64,000 nt of DNA from Rhodospirillales bacterium (GTDB lineage Bacteria > Pseudomonadota > Alphaproteobacteria > SMXQ01), in NCBI GenBank assembly GCA_018666775.1, contig JABIXC010000004.1, forward strand, positions 56,669 through 120,668, in the 5' to 3' direction. Of the stretch, positions 35,085-44,310 are shown piece by piece. Below the pieces are notes generated by a model. It was not told the origin of the DNA. It ran no database searches and saw only the letters and a program-made list of their open reading frames with translations. How positions within the stretch are numbered: position 1 is the first letter of the stretch; every line of letters starts with the position of its first letter. Both the position numbers and the translations under genes were made by a program.

Positions 35085-36776
35085 TTAAGGTTTTTCGGCC
35101 CGCCATTCCTCAATCCACAGCGTCGTTGGGTCCTGATGGCCGGTGGGATTGATCCCTTTCAGCCATTTGGGGGTGATAAAGGGATCAGCCCGGAAAAATA
35201 GCGGGATGACAGGAAGATCCTCGGCATAGGTTTTTTGAAGCCTTGCCCATAAAATGCGGCGCTTTTCACGATCAAGTTCCAGCTCAATGCCATCAAGAAG
35301 TTTATCGACTTCGGGGTTCTTGTAGCTGGTGTAATTCTGCCCGGACCAGTTGTTGGCAGCGGTGGTAATATGGTTTGAATGAAGGGTTTGGCGTGGCACG
35401 CTTTCGGGGGCCGATAGCCAGGCAAACATGGCCATGGCCTTGAATTTTCGCTTTGTGACAGTTTCGCCGAAATAAACTCTTGCCGGTTCATTGCGGATGC
35501 GAATTTCGATGCCAACCTTTCGCCATTGGCTCTGGAGAATTTGTTGGACCAGTTCTCTGGAACGGTTGCCTGCCGTGGTCATCAATTCAAAGGACAGGCG
35601 CACGTCCTTTTGGTTGATGCGATAACCATCACCGTCACGCTTTTGCCAGCCGGCACTGTCCAGCAGGGCATTGGCACGGGCCGGATCGTATCGGTAGCGC
35701 GGCGTATTTTTGTCAAAAATCCAATCCAGCGGATTGACGAAGCTGTTGGCGACGGGTTGGCGGCCATCAAATAATTTTTTGGTGATTTGATTGCGATCAA
35801 TGGAACGGATCAGCGCCTGGCGAACGCGCCGGTCAGCCAGAAAAGGGTTTTCAAGGTTTAGATCAAGATGTTCATACACAAGACCCGGCTTGAACTGGAT
35901 ATTGAAATTCTTGCCATGGCGTTTGGCAAAGGCAATGCCCTGATCAAGAGACAGGCCCAATTCTCCGGCAATGTAGCTGATTGACCCTGATAGCAGGTTT
36001 GCTTCCAGGGCGGCGGTGTTTTCAACAATCTGGATAACGACTTTTTTGAAATGGGGTTTGTTGCCCCACCAGGTCGGGTTGGGTTCCAGCACAATGCGGG
36101 ACCCGGTCATTTTTTCGGTGATGCGGTAAGGGCCAAAATAAAGGCCTTTATTGGTGCTGTCGGTATCATAGGCCGTGCGCAGCCGGTATTCCTTCGGGTC
36201 TTTGAAATTTGCACCTTCAATGTGGGCGGGCAGCAATTGGAAATTATTCACGGCGTTGTAATCAAAGGTCAGCCGATCAAGATGAAGGGTAAAGGTCTTA
36301 TTATCATGGGCATCAATGCGAAGGATGCGGCGGTATAATTCACCATCGGCAACCCCACTGGCCGGGTGCTTGCCAACCTTGTAGGTGAACAAGACATCTT
36401 TGGTGGTGACCGGTATGCCATCGCCCCAGCGGGCATTTTTCTGGATGGTGTAGGTAACGGCCACCCCGGTGCGGCCATTGGGCAGTTTTTCTGGCTTGGC
36501 CAGACCATTTTCCAGTGTTGGCAATTTTTCACAAAGCGAACAAACCAGTTTCCATTCCGCGTTGTGATGGGTCAGCGGCCTGCGCACCATGGCCAAAACA
36601 TAAGTCTTGGCCAGCATGGATTCGATGTTTGGATTTAACGTTGCCGGATACTGGGTCATGCCAATGACCAGAGTGTCGCGGTTGGATTTTTCTTCGCCAC
36701 AGGCCGAAAGCCCCAACGTAAGACAAAGTGCAATTAGAGAGAAGCCAAGACGTTTGGAATGAAAAAGGTGGCGCAT
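35085..36776 (-). CDS. ABC transporter substrate-binding protein, family 5 (OppA/DppA-like) lipoprotein
   Basis: A 563-residue binding protein. The lipobox LSAC at about residues 23-26 follows a basic and hydrophobic signal peptide. The family 5 fold is seen in DTLVIGMTQYPATLNPNIES, DVLFTYKVGKHPASG, ADRRVRQALIRSIDRNQI and the late YADDLPVIPLFFR-like segment. It captures an oligopeptide or similar ligand in the periplasm for the permease encoded downstream. It starts 23 bases after pyrE. Confidence 0.9.
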   Translation of the reverse strand: MRHLFHSKRLGFSLIALCLTLGLSACGEEKSNRDTLVIGMTQYPATLNPNIESMLAKTYVLAMVRRPLTHHNAEWKLVCSLCEKLPTLENGLAKPEKLPNGRTGVAVTYTIQKNARWGDGIPVTTKDVLFTYKVGKHPASGVADGELYRRILRIDAHDNKTFTLHLDRLTFDYNAVNNFQLLPAHIEGANFKDPKEYRLRTAYDTDSTNKGLYFGPYRITEKMTGSRIVLEPNPTWWGNKPHFKKVVIQIVENTAALEANLLSGSISYIAGELGLSLDQGIAFAKRHGKNFNIQFKPGLVYEHLDLNLENPFLADRRVRQALIRSIDRNQITKKLFDGRQPVANSFVNPLDWIFDKNTPRYRYDPARANALLDSAGWQKRDGDGYRINQKDVRLSFELMTTAGNRSRELVQQILQSQWRKVGIEIRIRNEPARVYFGETVTKRKFKAMAMFAWLSAPESVPRQTLHSNHITTAANNWSGQNYTSYKNPEVDKLLDGIELELDREKRRILWARLQKTYAEDLPVIPLFFRADPFITPKWLKGINPTGHQDPTTLWIEEWRAEKP

Positions 36777-36799
36777 GGTTTTTTGCCCCGCCCTGCTGT

Positions 36800-37495
36800 C
36801 TAGTCGGCTTTGCCGCCATGGGCGGCGGACCAGCCATGGGGGTCATCCAGAAAGGCGCGCACAGCGGCGATTTTTTCCGGGGAAAAATAATTGCCTTCTT
36901 CTGCGGCCTTTACCACATCGGCCCAAACCGCAAGCCAAACCAGCTTGACGCCAAGGCCTTCCAGAACATTTAGGGCTTCGGGAAAAATGCCGTAATAAAA
37001 CACAACAAAAACACGATCCACGGTGCTGCCGGCTTCGCGGATGGCATTGATGAAATTAATTTTAGAACCGCCATCCGTTGCAAGATCTTCGATCAATGCC
37101 GTGTGGCTGCCTTTCGCCATATCGCCTTCGATTTGGGCCATGCGGCCAAAGCCCTTGGGTTGTTTGCGGACATACAGCATGGGCAGATTCATTTTTGAAG
37201 CAATCCATGCGGCGTATGGAATGCCCGCCGTTTCTCCGCCGGCGACAGAATCGAGGGATTTGTCAGAACCAGTCGTGGCAAGGGCATCGACCGCGTGATC
37301 AATGATCAGGTCACGTTCTTTGGGGAACGAAATGATTTTGCGGCAATCAATATAAACCGGACTGGCACGGCCAGAGGTGAGGATATAAGGCTCTTCCGGG
37401 CGGAAATTCACGGCCCCGATATCCAGTAAAATTTTGGCGGTTTGCTGGGCTGCTTTTTCTTCTTGGGCGCTTCGGTTGCTGAGTGTCGTTGTCAT
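36800..37495 (-). CDS. pyrE: Orotate phosphoribosyltransferase
   Basis: A 231-residue type I phosphoribosyltransferase. The N-terminus AKILLDIGAVNFRPEEPYILTSGRASPVYIDCRKI binds orotate. The PRPP loop is TALIEDLATDGGSK. It makes orotidine 5'-phosphate from orotate and PRPP in pyrimidine synthesis. ATG 37495 is chosen from family length; the open frame continues 63 codons upstream without family similarity. It is divergent from the pilus locus. Confidence 0.92.
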   Translation of the reverse strand: MTTTLSNRSAQEEKAAQQTAKILLDIGAVNFRPEEPYILTSGRASPVYIDCRKIISFPKERDLIIDHAVDALATTGSDKSLDSVAGGETAGIPYAAWIASKMNLPMLYVRKQPKGFGRMAQIEGDMAKGSHTALIEDLATDGGSKINFINAIREAGSTVDRVFVVFYYGIFPEALNVLEGLGVKLVWLAVWADVVKAAEEGNYFSPEKIAAVRAFLDDPHGWSAAHGGKAD

Positions 37496-37736
37496 GGTTC
37501 TTTTTAACCCGTCATTGCGCGGAAACCAATGGTTTGAATCGCGGTTTTTATTTTTTTCTGATTCAAGTGCGAGCAACACGATGCGTGGGATCGCCCGGGG
37601 GTGCTTTGGTTTTGTAACAATCGTTCTAATTTTAGCTTTTTTTGAAACAAAACCGCCACTTTTGTGGGTTGTTCCCCAAGCCATCCTGGCCCACCATAAC
37701 GCCCCGCTTGATCGTGGTTATCCCCGGAGGCAAAAG

Positions 37737-39140
37737 GTGAAACACCCTTTGAAATTGATCTTGGATAAATTATTCCGCCTAAAACTGGCTCGTAATGATG
37801 CCGGTGGGGTTCTGGCCTATGGTGCTGTGTTTGCAGCCCTGGCCGCAGGGGCGACTGCCTTTTCGGTCGATTACGGTCGTATTTCGGTGTTGCGAACCCA
37901 GGTGCAAAACCGGGCCGATGCCGGTGCCATGGCGGGTGCCGCCCAGTTGGATGGAAAAGACGGTGCCCGGGCGCGTGCGCAAAACATTGCCATGAATGCC
38001 ATTTCAGAGCGTACGGGGATTTCCGCTGGTTCATCCGATATGAGCATTTTTACACCCACTTTTTATGCATCTTACGGCGCGGTGCCAATCGCGGCTGTGG
38101 GCGATGATGATGCCAAATTTATCGAGGTCAAGGTGACCCCGAAACAGGTGAATTTTATGTTTGCCCCCATCTTGCGTGCGATTTCGGGGTCGGCCAACAG
38201 CAATTCGGCATTGGTTGGGGCCCGCGCGGTGGCTGGGCCCAACCCGTTTATTTGCCATGCCCCACCGATGATGTTGTGTAATCCAGCCGAAGAAGATCCT
38301 GCCCTTGATCTTGACCTTGCGGCAAATTTTGGTCGCCAAATTGTTCTCAAAGAACCCGAAAGTGGTGGCGGGCCATGGACACCGGGAAATTTCGGATTGC
38401 TGTCCCTGCCCGATGGTTCTTCGGGGGCGGCCGATATCGAAGCGGCCCTGGCGGCAACGACACCCGATGATTGTTATACCCTGGACGTGACCACGGCACC
38501 GGGGTCGAAAACCAACAAGGTCAAAAATGGCATCAATGCCCGGTTTGATATGCCGGGCGGGCTGATCCCGCCTGCCCCCAACGTGATCAATTATCCCCGT
38601 GATGATGATGTGATCACAGAAACTGCCGGACGGTTGGGCAGTGGCATCTGGGATATTGCCACCTATTGGGCGGCAAAACACGAAGGTGCCGCCGTACCGG
38701 TGGTGCTTCTGGGTGCCAGCCGCTATCAGACCTATCTTTATGAACAAGGGCTCAGCTATGCCCATCAGGGCAAGGAAACCATCTATCCTGTGCCCGATCC
38801 ATTGCCCGCAGGGTTTGAGACCGTTGTGCCGCCACCGGCAGATATTCCTGTGGCGGTTGATCCAGCCAACAGTGATGACCCAAATTTTGATGGGGTGCCG
38901 GTCAATGTGGTTGCCACCAATGGCGAAGCCCGGCGATTGCTTAAGGTGGCGATCCTTAATTGTATTAGCGATGGGGTCAACGGCAAGGGCACCTATCCGA
39001 CCACGGGGAACTATGTCGATATTTTTGTTACTGAAACGGTTCAGGACCCGCCAAATGCCGCCATTTATGGCGAAATCGTCCGCCCCGTGACGACCATCAG
39101 TTCACCGGATTTTCATGCCAATGTCAGACTCGTTCGTTAA
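37737..39140 (+). CDS. tadG: TadG-like pilus-associated protein
   Basis: A 467-residue protein of the TadG family. The N-terminal membrane helix and following region (NDAGGVLAYGAVFAALAAGA, then RADAGAMAGAAQLDGKDGA) match the Flp-pilus-assembly TadG/TadE-like domain. The rest is a large extracytoplasmic domain with several Cys residues. It is thought to help anchor or assemble the Flp pilus at the envelope. A GTG start at 37737 is set by GGAGG 6 bases upstream; the frame is open further upstream but without similarity. It overlaps the next gene by 26 bases. It is divergent from pyrE. Confidence 0.82.
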   Translation: MKHPLKLILDKLFRLKLARNDAGGVLAYGAVFAALAAGATAFSVDYGRISVLRTQVQNRADAGAMAGAAQLDGKDGARARAQNIAMNAISERTGISAGSSDMSIFTPTFYASYGAVPIAAVGDDDAKFIEVKVTPKQVNFMFAPILRAISGSANSNSALVGARAVAGPNPFICHAPPMMLCNPAEEDPALDLDLAANFGRQIVLKEPESGGGPWTPGNFGLLSLPDGSSGAADIEAALAATTPDDCYTLDVTTAPGSKTNKVKNGINARFDMPGGLIPPAPNVINYPRDDDVITETAGRLGSGIWDIATYWAAKHEGAAVPVVLLGASRYQTYLYEQGLSYAHQGKETIYPVPDPLPAGFETVVPPPADIPVAVDPANSDDPNFDGVPVNVVATNGEARRLLKVAILNCISDGVNGKGTYPTTGNYVDIFVTETVQDPPNAAIYGEIVRPVTTISSPDFHANVRLVR

Positions 39141-39612
39141 ATTCTGCAAATTTTGCGCGCGCTTTCGACGCGCATCAAAGGGCAGCATCGCCGTTGAATT
39201 TGCGTTGCTGGTGCCGGTGATCCTGACGATCTTTCTGGTTCTGACCGAAGTGGGGCGTGCGCTGTATCAGGCCAATGCGGTGGAAAAGGGCGTGCGCGCG
39301 GGCGCGATGTTTGTCTCGCGGACCACTTTGCCGCTAAACGCTGCCGATCAGGCAACAGCAGAAAACCTGGTCAGAACCGGCGACCCCGTTGGGACGGCGG
39401 TTCTGCTGGCATCGGGCTGGGGGTTGCCCGGGGCATCGCTTAACATTGATGCCGATGGAAGTTTTGATCCCGGTGCGGGCGCCGTGGCGGTGATCACGAT
39501 TGCGGCGCAAGTGCCGTTTGATCCCTTGATGCCCGGATTGATGGCTTATTTCGGTCTTGGGTCGGGCTACCAGATTGCGGCCATGCACCAACAGCCCTAT
39601 GTGGGCAATTAG
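39115..39612 (+). CDS. tadE: TadE-like pseudopilin
   Basis: A 165-residue TadE-family protein. A basic N-terminus is followed by SKGSIAVEFALLVPVILTIF, with the processing-type Gly and the Glu five residues later that mark TadE/F pseudopilins. NAVEKGVRAGAMFVSR follows the helix. TadE and TadF are minor pilins processed by the prepilin peptidase and needed for Flp pilus assembly. It overlaps the tadG end by 26 bases. A second ATG at 39121 could also be used. Confidence 0.82.
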   Translation: MPMSDSFVKFCKFCARFRRASKGSIAVEFALLVPVILTIFLVLTEVGRALYQANAVEKGVRAGAMFVSRTTLPLNAADQATAENLVRTGDPVGTAVLLASGWGLPGASLNIDADGSFDPGAGAVAVITIAAQVPFDPLMPGLMAYFGLGSGYQIAAMHQQPYVGN

Positions 39613-39620
39613 GCCGGATC

Positions 39621-40211
39621 ATGTCCAATTCCCTTAATTTAAAAACCAAACCCCTGCGAACCAAACGAGGTTGGCTGCGACGGTTCACCCGGGCGCAATC
39701 AGGGGCAGCAATCGTCGAATTCGCGTTTGTGGCACCCCTGTTGGTGATTATGACCTTGGCCATTTTTGAATTCATGATGGTGATGTTTGATTACCACCGT
39801 GCCGGTGAAGCAACCCGCCAAGGGGTACGCACTGCCGCCATTGAAGCATCGGTTGGGGATCTTGATGGGCTGGAAGCGGCGGGGGATGTTGTCTTTTGCA
39901 CCGGGAATGCGGGGGGGGCAACGTGCACCGGCGGGCCGGTGACAACGGCGGCCAGCTTTACCCAGGTGGTATCAGAGATGCAGACGGTGCTGCCCTATAT
40001 TGGGCCTGAAAATGTTCGCATCGAATATCGCTTCAGTGGCATTGGCGATGCCACCACGCCGGGGGGCATTTTACCCCATGTCACCGTTCGCTTGATTGAT
40101 CTTGCACGGCCCTTCAGCCTGTTTCAGGCCATTCCGGGCATTCCCAATAGCATTGGGCTTCCGGAATTCGCCGCCAGCTATCTGGGCAATGGAAATGGCA
40201 TAAGTGGCTAG
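39621..40211 (+). CDS. Second TadE-like pseudopilin
   Basis: A 196-residue TadE-family protein with a strong processing site (RAQSGAAIVEFAFVAPLLVI) and the following GEATRQGVRTAAIEA. It fills the place of TadF and probably forms a heteropseudopilin with the protein encoded 9 bases upstream. It has two Cys in CTGNAGGATCTGG that may form a disulfide. It is the last gene before an AT-rich gap. Confidence 0.82.
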   Translation: MSNSLNLKTKPLRTKRGWLRRFTRAQSGAAIVEFAFVAPLLVIMTLAIFEFMMVMFDYHRAGEATRQGVRTAAIEASVGDLDGLEAAGDVVFCTGNAGGATCTGGPVTTAASFTQVVSEMQTVLPYIGPENVRIEYRFSGIGDATTPGGILPHVTVRLIDLARPFSLFQAIPGIPNSIGLPEFAASYLGNGNGISG

Positions 40212-40400
40212 ATTTAAAGCAAAAAATCAAAGTATATAAAATTTTATACAAATTTTATTGTAATTAAAAACAAGTATAAAGTAAATTATTACTAAGTTCT
40301 CCAAGTATTTTAATCGTTAATCGGTGACTTTTACTTTCACTTCATGGATAGTCTTTTGGTATTACTATGCCGGCCATGGGGGTTGGTAACACTTGGGGGA
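40212..40400 (+). promoter_or_regulatory. AT-rich leader carrying the expected flp promoter
   Basis: This gap is far richer in A and T than its surroundings, especially 40212-40330. It contains the perfect palindrome TATAAAATTTTATA at 40235-40248. A strong pilin promoter with upstream A/T contacts is expected here, but I cannot pick a convincing -35/-10 pair or a CtrA box. Confidence 0.45.
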
Positions 40401-40407
40401 CTTCACA

Positions 40408-40611
40408 ATGATTATTCAGACCCTTCGTAACCTGTTAAATGACGAATCTGGTGCCACGGCCATTGAATATGGCTTGATAGCCGCACTCGTCTCTGTTGCT
40501 GCCATTGGTGCCTTGACGGCTATGGGTGGCTCTCTTGAAGCCATGTTCACAACGGTTTCTGACAGCCTGTCTTGTGCTGTGGATGCCGCTGCTTGTGCAC
40601 CTGCGGTATAA
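40408..40611 (+). CDS. flp: Flp/Fap-type major pilin
   Basis: A 67-residue type IVb prepilin. The leader MIIQTLRNLLNDESG is followed by the processing site before ATAIEYGLIAALVSVAAIGAL. It contains the Glu at mature position 5 and the Tyr next to it that define Flp pilins. It polymerises into the adhesive Flp pilus. ATG 40408 gives the normal leader length; a TTG 15 bases upstream is less likely. The C-terminus has two Cys residues. It is followed by a strong hairpin and then by cpaA. Confidence 0.93.
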   Translation: MIIQTLRNLLNDESGATAIEYGLIAALVSVAAIGALTAMGGSLEAMFTTVSDSLSCAVDAAACAPAV

Positions 40612-40652
40612 GGCTAAAGAATTGCCCCAACGTTCGGGGGGGTGCTTTGAAA

Positions 40653-40689
40653 CGGGTCGCCCATTGCTGTCAAAGCAGTTGGCGACCCG
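40653..40689 (+). terminator. Strong hairpin between flp and cpaA (partial terminator or mRNA stabiliser)
   Basis: CGGGTCGCC at 40653-40661 pairs perfectly with GGCGACCCG at 40681-40689. After one mismatch an inner 6-bp stem (40663-40668 with 40674-40679, one G-U pair) encloses a 5-base loop. No T-run follows directly, so it may act as an attenuator or as a 3' shield for the pilin mRNA. Confidence 0.7.
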
Positions 40690-40732
40690 AATTCACCTAA
40701 AGGTTTCGTTTTAAACGACATTGGATGGTTAA

Positions 40733-41269
40733 ATGGGCGAAAATATTATCAGTCAGTTTGTACTTCTTGGATTTTCGGGTTTGCTGTTGTGGGCAGCACT
40801 TACCGATATTCAAAGCCTGACCATTCCCAATAAAATTTCCGGCGCAGTTGCTGCATTGTGGGTTTCCCATGGTGCAGTTTTGCTGCTTTCAGGGGTGCCG
40901 GTTGGCACGGTGCTCAGTGGCCCGGGTGCGGGGCTTTTGGCCCTGATCGGGGGGGCAGTTTTGTTTCAACTTCGCCTTGTTGGTGGGGGGGATGTCAAAC
41001 TGCTGGCGGCATCGGCCATGTGGGCCGGGCCATCCCTGTTGTTGCCCCTGATCATGACCGTTCTATTGGCAGGCGGTGTTTTAGCGCTGGTGATGTTGGC
41101 GGCACGGTCGGGCCAAGTTTTTTTTGGCAAGGTTGTGACCTCTGGGCCTGTTGGGCCTAGCGGGTCTGGAGATCATCCCTTCAAAACCATGATGGGCACA
41201 AAAATTCCCTTTGGCGTTGCCATTGCTGCGGGCGGCCTGATGGTGGCATTTCGCCTGGCTGGATTATAG
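40733..41269 (+). CDS. cpaA: Prepilin peptidase CpaA/TadV
   Basis: A 178-residue A24-family aspartic prepilin peptidase with about five membrane helices. The catalytic Asp residues are in ALTDIQSLTIPNKIS and VGGGDVKLLAASAMW. It cleaves the Flp and TadE-like prepilins at the membrane. It has only the peptidase part, the usual CpaA form without methylation domain. Confidence 0.92.
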   Translation: MGENIISQFVLLGFSGLLLWAALTDIQSLTIPNKISGAVAALWVSHGAVLLLSGVPVGTVLSGPGAGLLALIGGAVLFQLRLVGGGDVKLLAASAMWAGPSLLLPLIMTVLLAGGVLALVMLAARSGQVFFGKVVTSGPVGPSGSGDHPFKTMMGTKIPFGVAIAAGGLMVAFRLAGL

Positions 41270-41281
41270 AGGTCGAACATT

Positions 41282-42133
41282 ATGAATTTGCGCACCTTGA
41301 TGATGATTGGAACGGCACTTGTTGCTGCGGTGATGACAGCCTTGTTTGCACGGGGCTGGTTAAATTCTGAACGCGCCGCCATGGCGAGCAATGGCAAGCC
41401 CGCCCATTACATTCTTGTCGCCAAGAAAAACATTCCAGCCGGAAAATTTATCAAGCGTGAAAATATGCGTTGGCAAGGCTGGCCCAAGGGATCGCTCTCC
41501 CCGGCCTATGTGGTCAAGGGCAAGGGCAAGATGTCAGATTTTGATGGTGCCGTGGTGCGTCGTGGACTGGCCGGTGGACAACCCCTTAGTAAAGCAGTTG
41601 TTGTACGTCCGGGGGAACAAGGGTTCCTTTCCGCCGTGTTGACCCCGGGCAAGCGCGCGGTTTCCATTCGGGTGAATGCCATTACAGGAATTTCCGGGTT
41701 TGTTTTTCCGGGGGACCGGGTTGATCTTATTTTGACCCATGTTGTCCGGGGGGGCACTAAGGGTGCGTCCCGTCTGGTCAGCGAAACGGCCCTGCAAGAT
41801 ATTCGCGTGATTGCCGTTGATCAAAATACCAACGATCAAAAAAGCAAGACCAAGGCAACGATTGCAAAAACGGTGACCTTTGAAGTGACACCGAAACAGG
41901 TTGAGAAGGTTTCCATTGTCACGCGGCTTGGGCAAATTTCTTTAAGCCTCCGCAGTCTCGCTTCTGAATCAAAAGAGTCAGATTCTACAGAGCAACAAAT
42001 CGTCATGCATAAAAAGAACCGCGCCGGCCTGACGTTGGATACCGAGGTAAGTCGCGTGTTGGGACGCTCTAATTCCAGGGGTGGCGGCATGCAGGTTGTC
42101 CGTGGTTCCAAGGTGCAGGAGCAGCGGTACTAG
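41282..42133 (+). CDS. cpaB: Flp pilus assembly protein CpaB/RcpC
   Basis: A 283-residue periplasmic protein. An N-terminal membrane helix (LMMIGTALVAAVMTALFA) is followed by a SAF domain (YILVAKKNIPAGKFIKREN) and the RcpC/CpaB core (FLSAVLTPGKRAVSIRVN, GFVFPGDRVDLILTH). It supports the secretin in the periplasm and outer membrane. It starts 12 bases after cpaA. Confidence 0.92.
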   Translation: MNLRTLMMIGTALVAAVMTALFARGWLNSERAAMASNGKPAHYILVAKKNIPAGKFIKRENMRWQGWPKGSLSPAYVVKGKGKMSDFDGAVVRRGLAGGQPLSKAVVVRPGEQGFLSAVLTPGKRAVSIRVNAITGISGFVFPGDRVDLILTHVVRGGTKGASRLVSETALQDIRVIAVDQNTNDQKSKTKATIAKTVTFEVTPKQVEKVSIVTRLGQISLSLRSLASESKESDSTEQQIVMHKKNRAGLTLDTEVSRVLGRSNSRGGGMQVVRGSKVQEQRY

Positions 42134-42162
42134 GCCCCCGGGCCAGTGCTGGAGGAAATATC

Positions 42163-43572
42163 ATGATCCAAAAATTATCCATCATAGCGGTTGTTCTGGT
42201 GAGTTTGGTTGCATCTGCGACCCAACCGGTTGCAGAAAAAGACCCAAGACGTATTGAGGTGGTCAAGACTGAAAAACGGTTGGTTTCTGTAGAGATGGGC
42301 AAAGGCCAGATGATCCGACTCGGCGGGCCGGCAACGTCGGTCTTTATTGGTGACCCAGCGATTGCCGATGTACAGGTGAAATCACCCACCCTTGTTTACC
42401 TGTTGGGAAAAAAGGCCGGGGAAACATCGCTTTATGCGGTTGATGCCAAAGACAGAATCCTTGCTAATCTTCGGGTTTCGGTGACCCACAATCTTCAGCC
42501 CATCCGCGATGGACTGCGCGCGCTTCACCCCGATAGCTATATAGAAGTGGCGACGGTGGGGGATGCTGTGATGTTGCGCGGCGTGATTAAATCGGCCCGT
42601 ATTGCAGAAGATGCCCGGGCATTGGCGGCGCGATATGTGGGCGGGGATAAAAACATTATCAACCAGTTGCAGGTTCGTGGCCCCAATCAGGTCAATCTGC
42701 GAGTGCGGGTGGCTGAGGTTTCCCGGGCCGTGGTTAAACAAATTGGCATTAACTGGGATGCGGTCATGAGCACCGGGGCATTTGCCTTCGGTCTGGCCAC
42801 GGGCAATGTGGCGGGCACGTTGGGCGCGGCAGTGACGCGCACGGCGGGCGCAGACAGTGTATTTGCTAATTTTAAAGCCGGTGGGCTTGATCTTAATGCC
42901 GTTTTGGATGCGCTTGAAAATGAAGGATTGGTAACGGTTCTGGCCGAACCCAATTTGACCTCTGTCACTGGTGAAACTGCCAGCTTTCTGGCGGGTGGTG
43001 AATTTCCCATCACGGTGCCCCAGTCCGATGGTCAGGTCACGATCGAGTTCAAGAAATTTGGCGTTGGCCTGTCTTTCACCCCAACCGTGCTGGATGAAAC
43101 CCGTATTAGCCTGAAGGTTCGCCCAGAGGTCAGCCAGTTGTCATCAACGGGTGAGGTAAGACTCAACAGTATTGCAATTCCTGCCCTTTCCACCCGGCGC
43201 GCGGAAACCACAGTGGAACTGGGTTCGGGCCAGAGTTTTGCCATTGCAGGGCTCATCCAGAATAATGTCAGCCACGATGTTCGAAAATTTCCGGGTCTGG
43301 GCGATGTTCCGGTATTGGGTGCATTGTTTCGGTCTGATCAGTTCAAGCGGAACGAAACCGAACTGGTGATCGTTGTCACCCCTTATATTGTCCGCCCGTC
43401 TTCTTCCTCAAAGTTTGCCGATCCGACCCAGGGGTTCACCATGCCGAGTGATCGTGAACGCACCATAGGTGCTGCCCCCCTATACAAGCAAAAGCCTGGT
43501 GCGGGCCATGCAGCGGTCCGCCCCCGGCGCGGACGCGGTCTTGTCGGCTCAGCTGGATTCACGCTGGAATAG
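42163..43572 (+). CDS. cpaC: Flp pilus secretin CpaC/RcpA
   Basis: A 469-residue secretin. A Sec signal peptide (1 to about 21) precedes the pilus-type N domain (MIRLGGPATSVFIGDPAIADVQV) and a BON-like region. The C-terminal secretin domain has VLAEPNLTSVTGETASFLAG and ELVIVVTPYIVRP. It forms the outer-membrane pore for the pilus. GGAGGA precedes the ATG. Confidence 0.94.
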   Translation: MIQKLSIIAVVLVSLVASATQPVAEKDPRRIEVVKTEKRLVSVEMGKGQMIRLGGPATSVFIGDPAIADVQVKSPTLVYLLGKKAGETSLYAVDAKDRILANLRVSVTHNLQPIRDGLRALHPDSYIEVATVGDAVMLRGVIKSARIAEDARALAARYVGGDKNIINQLQVRGPNQVNLRVRVAEVSRAVVKQIGINWDAVMSTGAFAFGLATGNVAGTLGAAVTRTAGADSVFANFKAGGLDLNAVLDALENEGLVTVLAEPNLTSVTGETASFLAGGEFPITVPQSDGQVTIEFKKFGVGLSFTPTVLDETRISLKVRPEVSQLSSTGEVRLNSIAIPALSTRRAETTVELGSGQSFAIAGLIQNNVSHDVRKFPGLGDVPVLGALFRSDQFKRNETELVIVVTPYIVRPSSSSKFADPTQGFTMPSDRERTIGAAPLYKQKPGAGHAAVRPRRGRGLVGSAGFTLE

Positions 43573-43599
43573 TCAAAGGGATAACGGGAGTTAAAACCA

Positions 43600-44310
43600 A
43601 TGCCAAAATCCGTAGATAAAAATTTCCCCGTGAAAGCCAAATCCAGTGTTGTTTTATTGGGGCGTTTGGGGCTGGTCTGTTTGTTGGCTCTGTTTGTCAC
43701 CGCCTGTGGCACGCCGCCTGATTCTGCATTCTGGTCCAGTGCCGCATCGCCAAAGATAAATAAGGTATCCCTTGTTGCCCTGAATTTTGATGTGCCCTTT
43801 GAAGGCCAGAAAACGGATTTGAAACAGGCGAGCCGCCGCGCTCTGGATGGGTTTCTCAGGCGCCAGAATATTAATTATAGTGATCAGCTTTATGTGGTTG
43901 CCGGGATTGATATTGTGACGCCTTTGGCAATGATCCGCGCAAAAACCATTCGCAGCTATCTTTTGCGAAAAGGGTATCGATCAGAACTTTTGGATCGTGC
44001 GGAATGGGCGGGTGGCAAAATTCAAAAGGCAAACCGGCCTACAGTTCGGATTGTGGTTCATCGTTTTGTGGTAACCGCGCCCCGTTGCCCTGATTGGCGA
44101 AAAACCCCTGCAAGTGATGGTGCCAATACGCAGAGTTCTAATCTTGGCTGTGCCAATACGGTCAATTTGGGCCTGATGGTGGCCAATCCCCGTGATCTGG
44201 TTTCCGGGCGCGAAACCGGGCCCATGGATGGTACCCGGGCAGCAGCGGGGATCAATCGTTATCGCAATGGCAAAGTAACCAAGCTTCTGGATTCAGGGAC
44301 GACCGAATGA
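43600..44310 (+). CDS. cpaD: Pilus assembly lipoprotein CpaD
   Basis: A 236-residue protein with a lipoprotein signal peptide ending in VTAC. The middle resembles CpaD family proteins with an OmpA-like-type segment (YVVAGIDIVTPLAMIRAKTIR), and the end carries NLGLMVANPRDLVSGRETGP, the conserved CpaD stretch. It is thought to help secretin localisation. It overlaps cpaE by 4 bases. Confidence 0.88.
   Translation: MPKSVDKNFPVKAKSSVVLLGRLGLVCLLALFVTACGTPPDSAFWSSAASPKINKVSLVALNFDVPFEGQKTDLKQASRRALDGFLRRQNINYSDQLYVVAGIDIVTPLAMIRAKTIRSYLLRKGYRSELLDRAEWAGGKIQKANRPTVRIVVHRFVVTAPRCPDWRKTPASDGANTQSSNLGCANTVNLGLMVANPRDLVSGRETGPMDGTRAAAGINRYRNGKVTKLLDSGTTE

Noticed and set aside
37434..37736. Upstream extension of the tadG frame
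   Set aside because: The frame stays open but overlaps pyrE and its promoter region; a GTG with GGAGG at the right distance fits far better.
40310..40325. Possible CtrA site before flp
   Set aside because: Two TTAA boxes are only 3 bases apart, not 7 as required.
40355..40380. Possible sigma54 promoter before flp (TTGG ... TGCC)
   Set aside because: The GG to GC spacing is 9 instead of 10 bases and the rest of the consensus is poor.
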